64,000 nt of DNA from JBBSDP01 sp038240605 (GCA_038240605.1 JBBSDP010000014.1:1-64000), one strand, 5' to 3'. Shown: positions 8,052 through 18,550, numbered from the stretch's first letter. Made by a program: numbers and translations. Notes: generated by a model from the letters alone, not told the origin.

Positions 8052-9893
8052 ATGGAATCAATCCCCACTCGTTATCGTTCCCACACCTGCGGGCAGCTTC
8101 GCACGAGCGATGTTGGCAAGGAGGTGCGCGTCGCCGGGTGGGTTCATTCGTATCGCGATCATGGAGGCTTGGTCTTCATCGACCTGCGCGACCGTGAGGG
8201 TCTCACGCAGCTCGTGTTCGACAGCGATCTCTGTGGGACGGCAGTCCACGATGAGGCACGCAAGCTGCGCAGCGAGTGGGTGATCAGCGTCTCGGGGAAC
8301 GTCGCCGCGCGCGGGGCCGGCCTGGAAAACCCACGGCTTGCGACGGGCGAGATCGAGATGCGCGTCAAGACGATGGACGTGCTCAGCTCCTCGCCCACCC
8401 CGCCCTTCACGCCCGACGAACATGAAAGCGTGAACGAGGAAAAGCGGCTTCAATACCGCTTCATCGACCTTCGCCGTCATGCGATGCAGGAGACGCTTCG
8501 GACCCGATACCGCGTGACGAAGATCATGCGCGATTACCTGGGCGACCTGGACTTCTGGGAAATCGAGACGCCGTTCCTGACCCGCTCCACGCCCGAAGGG
8601 GCGCGGGATTTCCTGGTCCCCTCCCGGCTCCAGCCCGGCTCCTTTTACGCCCTGCCGCAGTCCCCGCAGCTCTTCAAGCAGTTGCTGATGGTCGGCGGGT
8701 GCGACAAGTATATGCAGATCGTCCGCTGCTTCCGCGACGAAGACCCCCGCGCCGACCGGCAGGCAGAGTTCACGCAGCTCGACGTCGAGATGGCCTTCAT
8801 CGATCGCGACGACATCATCGCGGTAATGGAAGGATTGCTTCGACGCATCTGGAAGGAGGTCCTCGAAAAAGAGATCCCCAACCCCATCCCCCACATCGAG
8901 TACGACGAAGCGATGAGCCGGTACGGCTCCGACCGACCGGACCTGCGCTTCGGGATGGAGCTGCACGATATCACGGACCTGGCCCACACCACCGATTTCA
9001 AGGTGTTTCGCGAAGCGCCGATGGTAAAGCTGATCGTCGTTCCGCAAGGCGGGAAGCTGACGCGAAAGGAGACCGATGCCCTGGCCGAGTGGGCCAAGGG
9101 ATTTGGCGCCAAGGGATTGGCCGTTACCAAAGTCACCGCTGGCGGTTTTGACACCGGAGTCGGGAAGTTTTTGCAATCGATCGCGCCGAAACTGGTCGAG
9201 CGAACCGGCGCGAAGGAAGGCGACCTGCTCTGCTTTGCCGCCGACATGCCCAGGATCGTTCACAAGGTGCTGGGCGAGTTGCGGATCAAGCTTGCGCGCG
9301 ACCTGAAGCTGACTCCCTCGACCGAATTCGCCTGGGTGTGGGTCGTCAACTTCCCGCTTTTCGAATACGACGAGGAGGAGAAGCGATTCGTCAGCACGCA
9401 CCATCCCTTCACCGCTCCGCTGGATGAGGACCTGCCCGAGCTCGAGAGCGGCGAGCGGGCGGCGGTGGAGTCGGTCAAGAGCAAGGCCTACGACATCGTC
9501 GTCAATGGCTCGGAAGTCGGCGGCGGCTCGATCCGTATCCATCGCACCGATGTCCAGCAGAAGGTGTTCTCCCTCCTCGGCATTGACGCGGCGGCGCAAA
9601 AGGCGAAGTTCGGCTTCCTGCTCGACGCCCTTCAATACGGCGCGCCTCCGCACGGCGGCATCGCGCTGGGGCTCGACCGCCTCATCATGATCCTCCGCGG
9701 CATCCACAACATCCGCGACGTGATCGCGTTTCCGAAAACCCAGAGCGGCGCCGACGTGATGTGCGGCGCGCCGGCTCCCATCGACGACAAACAGCTCCGC
9801 GAAGCCAACATCCGCGTCGTCATCCTGCCCAAGGCGCCTCCCGCGCCGGAGGCGCACAACGTGGTGCACAAAGACATCGGGCGGATTAACTGA
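8052..9893 (+). CDS. aspS: Aspartyl-tRNA synthetase
   Basis: Class-II tRNA synthetase charging tRNA-Asp. Domain order is the N-terminal OB anticodon-binding domain (about residues 1-110, with CGQLR, VAGWVHSYRDHGGLVFIDLRDREG), the catalytic core with motif 1 (ETPFLTRSTPEGARDFLVPSR), the QSPQLFKQLLM segment, motif 2 (FRDEDPRADRQ-EFTQLD), the large bacterial GAD insertion (about residues 290-420), and motif 3 (GIALGLDRLIMIL). At 613 residues it matches the long bacterial form. Whether it is discriminating or also makes Asp-tRNA-Asn cannot be judged without knowing whether gatCAB is present. Confidence 0.96.
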   Translation: MESIPTRYRSHTCGQLRTSDVGKEVRVAGWVHSYRDHGGLVFIDLRDREGLTQLVFDSDLCGTAVHDEARKLRSEWVISVSGNVAARGAGLENPRLATGEIEMRVKTMDVLSSSPTPPFTPDEHESVNEEKRLQYRFIDLRRHAMQETLRTRYRVTKIMRDYLGDLDFWEIETPFLTRSTPEGARDFLVPSRLQPGSFYALPQSPQLFKQLLMVGGCDKYMQIVRCFRDEDPRADRQAEFTQLDVEMAFIDRDDIIAVMEGLLRRIWKEVLEKEIPNPIPHIEYDEAMSRYGSDRPDLRFGMELHDITDLAHTTDFKVFREAPMVKLIVVPQGGKLTRKETDALAEWAKGFGAKGLAVTKVTAGGFDTGVGKFLQSIAPKLVERTGAKEGDLLCFAADMPRIVHKVLGELRIKLARDLKLTPSTEFAWVWVVNFPLFEYDEEEKRFVSTHHPFTAPLDEDLPELESGERAAVESVKSKAYDIVVNGSEVGGGSIRIHRTDVQQKVFSLLGIDAAAQKAKFGFLLDALQYGAPPHGGIALGLDRLIMILRGIHNIRDVIAFPKTQSGADVMCGAPAPIDDKQLREANIRVVILPKAPPAPEAHNVVHKDIGRIN

Positions 9894-9908
9894 GCGGAAG
9901 GATTGGCT

Positions 9909-11405
9909 GTGATCCGAACCAAGATCGTCGCCACGATGGGGCCCGCCGTCGGCAAGCCGGCGACGCTACGGCAATTGCTTCATGCTGGCGTCGATGTGTG
10001 CCGGATCAATTTCTCACATGGCACCCTCGCCGAAGCCGCGGTGGTTCTGCGGGAGATCCGCCTTGCCGCCGAAGAGTCCAACCTCGCGGTTGCCGTGCTG
10101 GGCGACTTGTGCGGGCCGAAGATCCGCCTCGGCAAGGTTGCCGATGAGGACGGCTCCGGCGGCATGCCGCTTGCCACCGGCAGCACGCTGATCATCAAGC
10201 GCGAGCCACTCCTCGGTACGGACGGTCGCGTCAGCAGCACTTATTCCGGCCTTATCGACGACATCCGCATCGGCGATCGCCTCCTCGTCGAAGATGGGCT
10301 GGTCCGGTTCGTCTGCACCGAAAAATCCGCCAACGACATCACGCTCAACTGCACGTCGGGCGGGGTATTGAAGAGCTCCAAGGGGATCAACCTCCCCAAC
10401 ACCCCAATCAACATCCCCTCGATCACGGAGCGGGATTGGGAATGCGTGGACTGGGCGATCGAGAACCGCCTCGACTACCTCGCCCTCTCCTTCGTCCGGA
10501 GGGCCCAGGACATCCTCGACCTGCGCGCGTACCTCCGCGACAAGGTCAGCGACATCCACCTGATCGCCAAGATCGAGAAAGCCGAGGCGATCCAGCAGAT
10601 CGATCCGATAATCGAGGCGGCCGACGGGCTGATGGTCGCGCGGGGCGATCTGGGCGTGGAGATGGATGTGGCGCAGGTGCCGATCCTCCAGAAGGATCTG
10701 ATCCGCCGGTGCCAGGCGGCCGGCAAACCGGTCATCGTCGCGACGCAGATGCTTCAAAGCATGATCGAGGAGTCGTCCCCCACCCGTGCCGAAGTCAGTG
10801 ATGTGGCCAACGCAATCTTCGACGGCACCGATGCCGTGATGTTGAGCGGCGAGACCTCGATCGGCCGCTTCCCGCTCCAGGCGGTCCACACGATGGCGCA
10901 TGTGGCGGACGTGACGGAGCAATATCTCGTTTCTCGGGTCGCTGCCGAAGCGCTCCCCCCGCCGCGCGTCAAGACGACGCTCGGTTCCGGGGCGATGGCG
11001 CGCGGGGCGCTCCAAATCGTCCGGGAACTGAGCGCGAAGCTGGTAGTCGTCTGGACGACGACCGGCGGCAGCGCCCGCGTCTTTTCCAAGCACCACTTCC
11101 CGATCCCGATCATCGCCCTCTCCAACGACGCGCGTGTGCTGCGCCGGGTTGCACTGCATTACGGCGTCATCCCCCAGGAGATGGCGAGCTGCCAGGAATT
11201 GAACGAGCTGATCCTTAATGTGGACAAGCTCGTGATCGAGAAGAAGTTCGCGATCGCCGATGACCGGATCCTGATCGTCGCCGGGTGGTCGCCGGGGATG
11301 CCGGGGACGATGAACGGAATGGTGGTCCACACGGTCGGACAGCAATGGACGCCGACCCCTAACGCCCAGGTCTTGCGCCAGCTCGTGCGCGCCGAGCGGG
11401 AATGA
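9909..11405 (+). CDS. pyk: Pyruvate kinase
   Basis: Final ATP-yielding glycolytic enzyme, phosphoenolpyruvate plus ADP to pyruvate plus ATP. Signatures: RTKIVATMGPA, CRINFSHG, LGDLCGPKIRLG, SFVRRAQDI, the active-site block LIAKIEKAEA, MVARGDLGVE, ATQMLQSMIE, SPTRAEVSDVANA and DAVMLSGETS, followed by the alpha/beta C-terminal regulatory domain. I chose the GTG at 9909 because GGAAGGA lies 6 nt upstream; the alternative TTG at 9903 leaves no spacing. Length is 498 residues. The stop overlaps the next gene's start (ATGA), indicating translational coupling. Confidence 0.95.
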   Translation: MIRTKIVATMGPAVGKPATLRQLLHAGVDVCRINFSHGTLAEAAVVLREIRLAAEESNLAVAVLGDLCGPKIRLGKVADEDGSGGMPLATGSTLIIKREPLLGTDGRVSSTYSGLIDDIRIGDRLLVEDGLVRFVCTEKSANDITLNCTSGGVLKSSKGINLPNTPINIPSITERDWECVDWAIENRLDYLALSFVRRAQDILDLRAYLRDKVSDIHLIAKIEKAEAIQQIDPIIEAADGLMVARGDLGVEMDVAQVPILQKDLIRRCQAAGKPVIVATQMLQSMIEESSPTRAEVSDVANAIFDGTDAVMLSGETSIGRFPLQAVHTMAHVADVTEQYLVSRVAAEALPPPRVKTTLGSGAMARGALQIVRELSAKLVVVWTTTGGSARVFSKHHFPIPIIALSNDARVLRRVALHYGVIPQEMASCQELNELILNVDKLVIEKKFAIADDRILIVAGWSPGMPGTMNGMVVHTVGQQWTPTPNAQVLRQLVRAERE

Positions 11406-12085
11406 ACGCGATGAGCGACTTCTCAGGAATTACCTTGCTGAGGCGCGTCCTTGCCCTTGCCGCACTTGCCGTGATGGCCGGAATGACGCCCGGGTGCGCC
11501 AGCCCGTCGCACTCCACGCCGTCTGCTTCAGCTCCGGCCCAGGAGCGTGAGGTTCGCAAGGCGCGGGGCGCGTATTGGTATGCGCAGCCGGGCGTGGCGA
11601 GCGTGTCGTGCGGAGATTTTTATGTGCTCTGGGACACATGCAATGCCGTCACGCGTGGGGCCGGCTTCACGATCGACCGAACCGACTTTCGCGAAGGACT
11701 GTTGACGACCAACCCGCTCGTGTCAAAGCAGCCGTTCGAGATGTGGCGCGAAGACGTGGTGGATGGTCAACAACTTGCCCAAAGCACGTTCGGGACGGTG
11801 CGCCGAACGGTCCAATTCCGTATCACCCGCAACCCAAATGGGGCGTACAACTGCGTCCCGAAGGTGCTGGTGGAACGGGAATCCCGCGCCGAACGGCGAA
11901 TCACGTCCGTCACCGAAGCGCTCGATGTCTTCTCAATCAACCGCCCGCTCAGTGACCGCAGCACCGACGAAGGCACGCCGATCATCATCGAATTCTGGTA
12001 CGCAATCGGGCGCGACAACTCGCTCGAATCAAACCTCGCCGCCGGGATCCGCCAGCAGTTGAAGTCCAAGTCCTGCAATGATTGA
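11402..12085 (+). CDS. Lipoprotein of unknown function, coupled to pyruvate kinase
   Basis: A 227-residue protein starting in a 4-bp ATGA overlap with pyk. The N-terminus has a hydrophobic stretch (LALAALAVMAG) ending in Thr-Pro-Gly-Cys, a plausible lipobox. Then come a Ser/Ala/Pro linker and a folded region containing DTCNAVTRGAGFTIDRTDFREGL. The mature part is beta-rich and ends with a Lys/Ser tail. I do not recognise the family and see no catalytic motif. The coupling to a glycolytic gene is probably only an operon arrangement. Confidence 0.7.
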   Translation: MNAMSDFSGITLLRRVLALAALAVMAGMTPGCASPSHSTPSASAPAQEREVRKARGAYWYAQPGVASVSCGDFYVLWDTCNAVTRGAGFTIDRTDFREGLLTTNPLVSKQPFEMWREDVVDGQQLAQSTFGTVRRTVQFRITRNPNGAYNCVPKVLVERESRAERRITSVTEALDVFSINRPLSDRSTDEGTPIIIEFWYAIGRDNSLESNLAAGIRQQLKSKSCND

Positions 12086-12420
12086 CACGTCTCGGTCCTG
12101 CCGCCGTTTTCAAATAATGCAATCCACCAGCGCGTTCGACGGACGTCGCGGCGCCGATGGCCCTGCGTTTGCCTTCTCACCTGCCTCGGCCGTCGTTCCC
12201 CAACACGAAGGGAGGTGGCAGGCACCGACAAGCGCGCTCGACCGAGTGTGCGACCGACGCACACCGCATAACGCCGGCGAAATGGAGTGCTCGCGCGATT
12301 CTTCACTTTGATGGTGATGGGTGGCGGATTGTCCATGTCGGCCAATTCTGTCACGAGTTTGTCGTCGCGTCCCCTTTCCTGGACGCGACGTCCTGGTCTT
12401 TTTTTTGAAAGGGTCTGAAC
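12086..12420. other. Leader interval ahead of the DUF4142 gene
   Basis: A 335-bp interval without a convincing gene. A 34-codon reading frame begins at the ATG at 12311 and ends just before the DUF4142 start, but it has no family resemblance or strong ribosome-binding site. The main feature is the hairpin with a T8 tract at 12363-12406, listed separately. Confidence 0.45.
12363..12406 (+). terminator. Hairpin with T8 tract (terminator or attenuator)
   Basis: A perfect 10-bp stem (12363-12372 with 12381-12390, core GTCGCGTCC/GGACGCGAC) with an 8-nt loop is followed 8 nt later by eight Ts at 12399-12406. It lies about 15 bp upstream of the DUF4142 ATG, so it could terminate the pyk transcript or act as an attenuator. 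The 8-nt offset of the T-tract is larger than ideal. Confidence 0.6.
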
Positions 12421-13176
12421 ATGAAATCGTATTTGAAAGGCGCGATCTGCCTGGCTGCCGCAATGACACTTGGTCAATCGAGTTTTGCCGCCGATCCGGC
12501 GGACAATTCGCCGCCCGACAGCCCGGGCCGTAAGGAAAACAAGTCGCTGCAACGTGACCCGGCTCCAGCCGCCAGCGCCGCGGCTGACGCCGCAACGGAT
12601 ACGCAGCGCGATTCTCAGCATATGTCGTTCGATCAAAAATTCGTCAAGCACGCCACCGAGAGCGGGATGGCTGAGGTCGCCATGGCCAAGCTTGCCCTGG
12701 AGCGGGCACAGGGCGATGACGTGAAGGCGTTCGCTCGGCACATGGTGGAAGACCACACCAAGGCCAATGAGCAACTCGCGCAGTTCGCCAAGGACAAGGG
12801 GATCGAAGTCCCCACGCAGACCGACGCCGTCCACCAGGCTTGCATGCAGATGCTCCAGAAGGCATCGGGCAGGGATTTTGATCGGGCTTACATCTATGAC
12901 CAGGTTGCGGACCACGTTAAAGCGGTCCTCTGGTTCCGCGATGCGTCCCAGGAACTGAAGGACCAGCAGCTCAGGCAGTTCGCGGTGGCGACCTACCCGA
13001 CTCTCACCCAACACCTTCAGGAAGCCGAACGTTTGGCCGGCATGGGTAACAACGAAGCGGCACCTGCGGCGGGTCATATCCGCGGCAGCGGTAGCCATAC
13101 GACGGATCAGCCTGCCCCGTCGGGTCCCGGCAACGGCAACGGCGCTGCGGGAACTTCCGGAACTGATACGAAATAG
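12421..13176 (+). CDS. Secreted DUF4142 protein
   Basis: A 251-residue exported protein. Residues of about 1-23 form a signal peptide ending FAAD; residues 24-65 are a disordered Pro/Ser/Ala linker; about 70-205 form an all-helical DUF4142 (ferritin-like four-helix) domain, recognised from FDQKFVKHATESGMAEVAMAKLAL, AFARHMVEDHTKANEQLAQFAK, and the late HLQEAERLAG. The C-terminal tail is Gly/Asn/Thr-rich. DUF4142 proteins are widespread periplasmic proteins, often stress-induced; their biochemical role is not settled. Strong AAAGGG Shine-Dalgarno. Isolated by hairpins on both sides, so probably monocistronic. Confidence 0.85.
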   Translation: MKSYLKGAICLAAAMTLGQSSFAADPADNSPPDSPGRKENKSLQRDPAPAASAAADAATDTQRDSQHMSFDQKFVKHATESGMAEVAMAKLALERAQGDDVKAFARHMVEDHTKANEQLAQFAKDKGIEVPTQTDAVHQACMQMLQKASGRDFDRAYIYDQVADHVKAVLWFRDASQELKDQQLRQFAVATYPTLTQHLQEAERLAGMGNNEAAPAAGHIRGSGSHTTDQPAPSGPGNGNGAAGTSGTDTK

Positions 13177-13200
13177 AAATAGTTCCAGCTTCCAAGAAGC

Positions 13201-13232
13201 AAAAGCGCGACCTGTGATCAGGTCGCGCTTTT
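13201..13232. terminator. Bidirectional intrinsic terminator
   Basis: A near-perfect palindrome AAAAGCGCGACCT-GTGATC-AGGTCGCGCTTTT sits between the convergent DUF4142 and cytochrome-LRR genes. The 13-nt arms give a GC-rich stem with A and T tracts on the outside, so it can serve both strands. Confidence 0.9.
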
Positions 13233-13261
13233 CGTTGGACGCCAGATTGATGGCCGAAGAA

Positions 13262-14278
13262 TTACTTCGCCGGAGCGGGAGCAGGAGTCGCCGCAGGCAC
13301 TGGTGCCGGGGTCGCACTGGCCGATTCCTGCCAGCCGTTATTCACCATCAGTTGCGGCGCCTGCTTGCGGAGACTTTGTGCTCCCGCATCCGTCACCTTG
13401 GATTGCCAGACGTACAGCTCCTTCAGATTTTTCAACCCCGCAAGCTGGGCGATCCCAGCGTCGGTGACGTTGGTGCCGTAGAGGTTCAGGTAATCCAGGT
13501 TGGTCAATCCCTTGATGTTGGTCAGCCCCGCGTCGGTAACCTGCGTCTTCTCCAAGTGCAGCCGTCGGAGATTTTTGAGCTGCGCGATCGGCGCCAGGCC
13601 CGAATCGGTTACCTTGGTGTTGGCGAGGTTGAGCCAGTAGACCTGCTCGGCGAGGGGCGCGAGCAAAGGGACCTGAGCATCCGAAATGTTGGGACCATTG
13701 AGCTGGAATTCGACGTCAAGCAGGTTCGTATCCTGAGCCAGCTTCATGCAGAGCGCGCCGGTCTGCTGTAGTTTCTCAACCGCCTGGGCGTTCGCCTCGG
13801 CCACTTTCGGGAGCGGAATTTCCTTGATCGCCTGGGTGGTGGCTTCCTCCGCGCCCGCACCCCCAGTGCCCACCGCCTTGGCGATTTCCTCAGTCGAGGC
13901 TTCCTTCCAACTGCCGAAGGTCGCGCCTTGGACGATCCACTGCTTTACCAGCTCCACCTGCTCCTTCGGCAGCGGCTCCCCCTTGGGGGGCATGCGCTCG
14001 TCATCGTCCCTGGGGAGGGTGATGCGGTGATAGATATCGCTCTTCTCGGGATCCTTGGACGTCAGGACCAGGCCGTCTTTCCCCCCCTTCATGATGTCGG
14101 CGACGCTGGCGAGCTTCAGGTCTCCCTTGTGCTTGGCGCCGGCGTGACACTTGTAGCAACTCTGCACCAGGATCGGCTTGATCTGCTTCTCAAAATCGAC
14201 CGGGTCGGCGGCCCTGGCCAATCCACTTGAGAGGGTCATCGCCCCGGCCACAAAGCACAGAACCGCTCGCGTCGTCAT
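13262..14278 (-). CDS. Planctomycete-type c-cytochrome domain fused to leucine-rich repeats
   Basis: A 338-residue secreted protein. After a signal peptide (about residues 1-23, ending ARAAD) comes a planctomycete cytochrome c-like domain (PSCyt1 type): FEKQIKPILVQSCYKCH with the CxxCH haem site, then HKGDLKLASVADIMKGGKDG and MPPKGEPLPKEQVELVKQW. Residues of about 190-310 are leucine-rich repeats of the 'L..L..L.L..T.VTDAGL' kind (TNVTDAGI, TKVTDSGL), and the tail is Pro/Ala-rich. The combination suggests a periplasmic haem protein with a protein-binding module; partner and redox role are unknown. Monocistronic, ending at the bidirectional terminator. Confidence 0.85.
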   Translation of the reverse strand: MTTRAVLCFVAGAMTLSSGLARAADPVDFEKQIKPILVQSCYKCHAGAKHKGDLKLASVADIMKGGKDGLVLTSKDPEKSDIYHRITLPRDDDERMPPKGEPLPKEQVELVKQWIVQGATFGSWKEASTEEIAKAVGTGGAGAEEATTQAIKEIPLPKVAEANAQAVEKLQQTGALCMKLAQDTNLLDVEFQLNGPNISDAQVPLLAPLAEQVYWLNLANTKVTDSGLAPIAQLKNLRRLHLEKTQVTDAGLTNIKGLTNLDYLNLYGTNVTDAGIAQLAGLKNLKELYVWQSKVTDAGAQSLRKQAPQLMVNNGWQESASATPAPVPAATPAPAPAK

Positions 14279-14344
14279 CAGTCGTTCCTCGTTTGAATCC
14301 AGAATCTTACAGGCATTACGTTCGCAGCCGCCAATGGTTGAATA

Positions 14345-15574
14345 TCATGGCGTCCCCGGCTTCTCAACCGGGGGGCCACCCGAAACGCAACCCGCGGTAT
14401 CCCGGGCGATCAGCAATGCCTCATCGACCGAAATGACATACGCTCGGACGGCCGACGCGTTCGTGCTGATCCGGCCTTCCGACGCCACCATTGAAGCGTT
14501 GGCCGCCGGGTCCAGTTCCAACCCGCACCACCGCATCGGCCCCAGGATCTTCGCGCGAATGCAGGCGGCGTGCTCGCCGATGCCGCCACCGAACACAACC
14601 GCATCCGCTCCCTCGACCACTGCGAGATACGATCCGATTGCCTTGCGAACTCGATAGCAAAAAATCTCGATGGCCAGCGCCGCGCCCGCATGACCGCGTC
14701 CGGCGGCGGCTTCCAGTTCACGCATGTCGCGCGAGAGACCCGAGACGCCCAGCAGACCACATCGGTGATTCAGGTCCGCCACCACGTCGTCGACCGAACG
14801 CTGCTCCTGCGCGGCAACGAACGCCGGGACCGACGGGTCCAGTTCGCCACTGCGCGTGCCCATCATCAGTCCTTCGAGTGGCGTGAACCCCATCGTCGTG
14901 TCGATCGAACGTCCGCCATGGATGGCGGCGGCGGAGCAGCCGTTGCCGAGCTGGAGCGTGATCAGGCGCAATTCCTCAACCGGCCGCCCCATCAGCGCGG
15001 CGCAACGGCCTGCCATGTCGCGGTGGGCGATTCCGTGGAACCCGTAACGTCGTACGCGATGCCGCTGCACCCAGTCGGATGGAACTGCGTAGTGTGACGC
15101 TGGCGGTGGCATGGTGCGGTGGAATGAAGTGTCAAAGACCGCCGCCATCGGCACCGAATCGCCCAGTTCATCCCGCGCCGCGCGAATGGCATCCAGCGAC
15201 GGGCCGTTGTGCAGCGGGGCGAGTTCACGCAATGCGTCGATCGCTTTGATGACCGCGTCATCGATCAGTGCCGGGCCGGCGAACTCGTCGCCGCCGTGAA
15301 CGACGCGATGACCGACGCCATCCAGTCGATCGAGCAATCCGCAACCACGCAGCCACTTCAGAGCGAGCCGCATTGCCTGGGCATGATCGGCGGCCACGGC
15401 GGTCGCGGGCGCGGACTTGTCGCCGCCGAGTTCAAAGCTCGCTGTGGCCCCGTCGCCGATGCGATCAATCAGGCCACTGGCCACCCGCGTTGGGCTGCCC
15501 GCTCGCTGATCGGGCAGCGCGATCAGCTCGAACTTGAACGACGAACTGCCGCAGTTAATCGCGAGAATTCGCAT
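14345..15574 (-). CDS. ackA: Acetate kinase
   Basis: Interconverts acetate plus ATP and acetyl phosphate plus ADP. ASKHA-fold signatures are clear: MRILAINCGSSSFKFEL at the N-terminus, GHRVVHGGDEF, VFDTSFHRTMPP, RYGFHGIAHR, LQLGNGCSAAAI, DTTMGFTPLEGLMMGTRSG, and VFGGGIGEHA. The ATG at 15574 (409 residues) places the N-terminal motif where the family has it; the in-frame extension to 15604 would overlap the divergent GNAT promoter. No phosphotransacetylase gene is adjacent, so either pta lies elsewhere or acetyl phosphate is made by another route. Confidence 0.95.
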   Translation of the reverse strand: MRILAINCGSSSFKFELIALPDQRAGSPTRVASGLIDRIGDGATASFELGGDKSAPATAVAADHAQAMRLALKWLRGCGLLDRLDGVGHRVVHGGDEFAGPALIDDAVIKAIDALRELAPLHNGPSLDAIRAARDELGDSVPMAAVFDTSFHRTMPPPASHYAVPSDWVQRHRVRRYGFHGIAHRDMAGRCAALMGRPVEELRLITLQLGNGCSAAAIHGGRSIDTTMGFTPLEGLMMGTRSGELDPSVPAFVAAQEQRSVDDVVADLNHRCGLLGVSGLSRDMRELEAAAGRGHAGAALAIEIFCYRVRKAIGSYLAVVEGADAVVFGGGIGEHAACIRAKILGPMRWCGLELDPAANASMVASEGRISTNASAVRAYVISVDEALLIARDTAGCVSGGPPVEKPGTP

Positions 15575-16135
15575 GGATGTCCGCTCGTGCCCTTTCCATC
15601 CCATCGTCGCCGTGCAAAATCACGGCGATGGCGGAACTGCAAATCCGGCTCGCCACCGCTGATGACCTGGAGGCGGTGAACGACATTTATAACCACTACG
15701 TGTTGAATTCGGTCACGACGTATCAGGAAGAGCCCGAGCCGATCGAGGGCCGGCGAGCGTGGTTCGCCAGCCATGGGCCGCGGCACCCGATCACGGTTGC
15801 CGTGAAGGACGGGCGCGTTGTTGGTTGGGCCGCCCTCTCTCCGTTCCACCGGCGCAGCGCCTACCGCAATACGGTTGAGAATTCCGTCTACGTCGATCGA
15901 GCCCACTACCGCCAGGGCATTGGCCATGCACTGCTCGCCGATTCATTGGAAAGGGCAAGGCGGGCAGGTCATCACACGGTCATCGCCATGATCGATGGGG
16001 AACAGGAAGCGAGCGTCGCACTGCATCGGAAAGCGGGCTTTTCCCAAATCGGGTTCTTGCGCGAGGTAGGATCGAAGTTCGGCCGACGGCTCAACGTTTA
16101 CCTGTTGCAGAAAATGCTGGATGCGCCCGATGCGC

Positions 16136-17305
<1,170 letters not shown>

Positions 17306-17357
17306 AAACGTGAGGCGAACCATACAAACAGGCGCAGACGGCTGCAACCGGCACCGG

Positions 17358-17387
17358 TCCACAACGTGTCCACAACGGTCCACAACG
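17358..17387. promoter_or_regulatory. Three direct repeats TCCACAACG in a divergent promoter region
   Basis: Identical nonamers start at 17358, 17369 and 17379, with 11- and 10-bp spacing, about one helical turn each. They lie between the divergent sucC and aldo/keto reductase starts, 53-82 bp upstream of the sucC ATG. Same-face direct repeats of this kind are typical of an operator bound by an oligomeric regulator; the regulator is unknown. Confidence 0.5.
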
Positions 17388-17448
17388 CTTCTCTGTCGTC
17401 CACCCTTCCCCTATCATGGGGTAAGCTTTTCACCAGGAGCCGAGGGCA

Positions 17449-18516
17449 ATGGAACGTCGTCAATTTGGAAACACGGGTCTTGAGGTCTCCGCGATCGCGT
17501 TGGGGTGTTGGATCTTCGGCGTCGACTGGTGGGGACATTACACCGAAGAGCAGGCCATCGACCTCTGCAAGTTCTCCCACGAGCTGGGAATCACCTACTT
17601 CGACAACGGGGACGCCTACGGCAATGGCCGGGCCGAAACCGTGTTCGGCAAGTTCCTCAAGACTGTCCCCCGCGATTCGGTCGAGATCGGCAGCAAGTTC
17701 GGATACGACTTCTACAACGACCCCGGCGTTCCGGGTTCCCACAGCGAGCGGAAACAGGATTTTTCGCCGGCCTTCATGCGCCGCTCGCTCGAGCAGTCGC
17801 TGCGCCGCCTGGGGGCCGATGTAATCGACCTCTACATGGCCCACAACATCAAGCTGCCGCAATTTCGCGATGATCTGTTCGCTGAACTCGAGAAGGTTCG
17901 CGACGAGGGGAAGATCAAGGTGTGGGGTGTCTCGCTCGGCCCGGCGATCGGCTGGCGCGACGAGGGGTTCAAGGCGATGATCGACCACGGCGCAAAGGCC
18001 GTGCAGACCGTCTACAACCTGTTCGAGCAGAACCCGGGTCGCGAGTTCTGCGAGGTCGCTCGGTCCCAGCACGCCGGGGTACTCGCCCGCGTCCACGACA
18101 ACAGCAGCATTCTCAAGGACGTTGTCAAAGTCGATACGAACATCGGCGAAAACGACCACCGCAAATTCCGCGATCAGGCCTGGAAGGTCTACGGCTTGAA
18201 GAAACTCGAACGCGTCCGCCACTACGCCAGCGATCATGGCATGACGGTGCATCAGCTAGCCTGCAAATGGCTGCTGATGGACCCGGCGCTCACCAGCATC
18301 ACCGGCACGTTCCTCAACAAGCACGAGATCCAGGAGGCAGCCGAATCGACATCGAAGCCTCGTCTCTCACTCGATGAGATGACTCAGGTCGCCCGCGAAT
18401 ACGCCACCGACTGGGACCTGGGCCCCGAATCTCATCCCTGCGATCTCAAGTCCAGCACCGATGTGAGTGGCCGCGTGCGCAGCGGCTACGTCGCGCCGCC
18501 GGTGTTGATCTCTTAG
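17449..18516 (+). CDS. Aldo/keto reductase
   Basis: NAD(P)H-dependent oxidoreductase with a TIM-barrel AKR fold. Signatures: MERRQFGNTGLEVSAIALGCW at the N-terminus, the catalytic Asp-Tyr in YFDNGDAYGNGRAE, the Lys in IGSKFGYD, the His in LYMAHNI, and a C-terminal cofactor region. At 355 residues it is slightly longer than typical (about 320-340), with a tail ending PPVLIS. It has a CGAGGG Shine-Dalgarno and a possible TATCAT -10 at about 17411. Substrate not deducible. Confidence 0.88.
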   Translation: MERRQFGNTGLEVSAIALGCWIFGVDWWGHYTEEQAIDLCKFSHELGITYFDNGDAYGNGRAETVFGKFLKTVPRDSVEIGSKFGYDFYNDPGVPGSHSERKQDFSPAFMRRSLEQSLRRLGADVIDLYMAHNIKLPQFRDDLFAELEKVRDEGKIKVWGVSLGPAIGWRDEGFKAMIDHGAKAVQTVYNLFEQNPGREFCEVARSQHAGVLARVHDNSSILKDVVKVDTNIGENDHRKFRDQAWKVYGLKKLERVRHYASDHGMTVHQLACKWLLMDPALTSITGTFLNKHEIQEAAESTSKPRLSLDEMTQVAREYATDWDLGPESHPCDLKSSTDVSGRVRSGYVAPPVLIS

Positions 18517-18550
18517 GGCGGGCGTTCCAACGCACGCGCACAGAACGGTT

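Noticed and set aside
8058..9869. 603-residue minus-strand ORF across aspS
   Set aside because: It is the antisense shadow of a certain aspS gene in GC-rich DNA; composition is His/Arg/Asp-rich without any family motif.
10014..11345. 443-residue minus-strand ORF across pyruvate kinase
   Set aside because: Antisense shadow of a clearly conserved pyk gene; no domain signature.
17358..17387. DnaA boxes or a replication origin
   Set aside because: The nonamer TCCACAACG shares only a CCACA core with DnaA boxes, and no dnaA, dnaN or AT-rich unwinding region is present.
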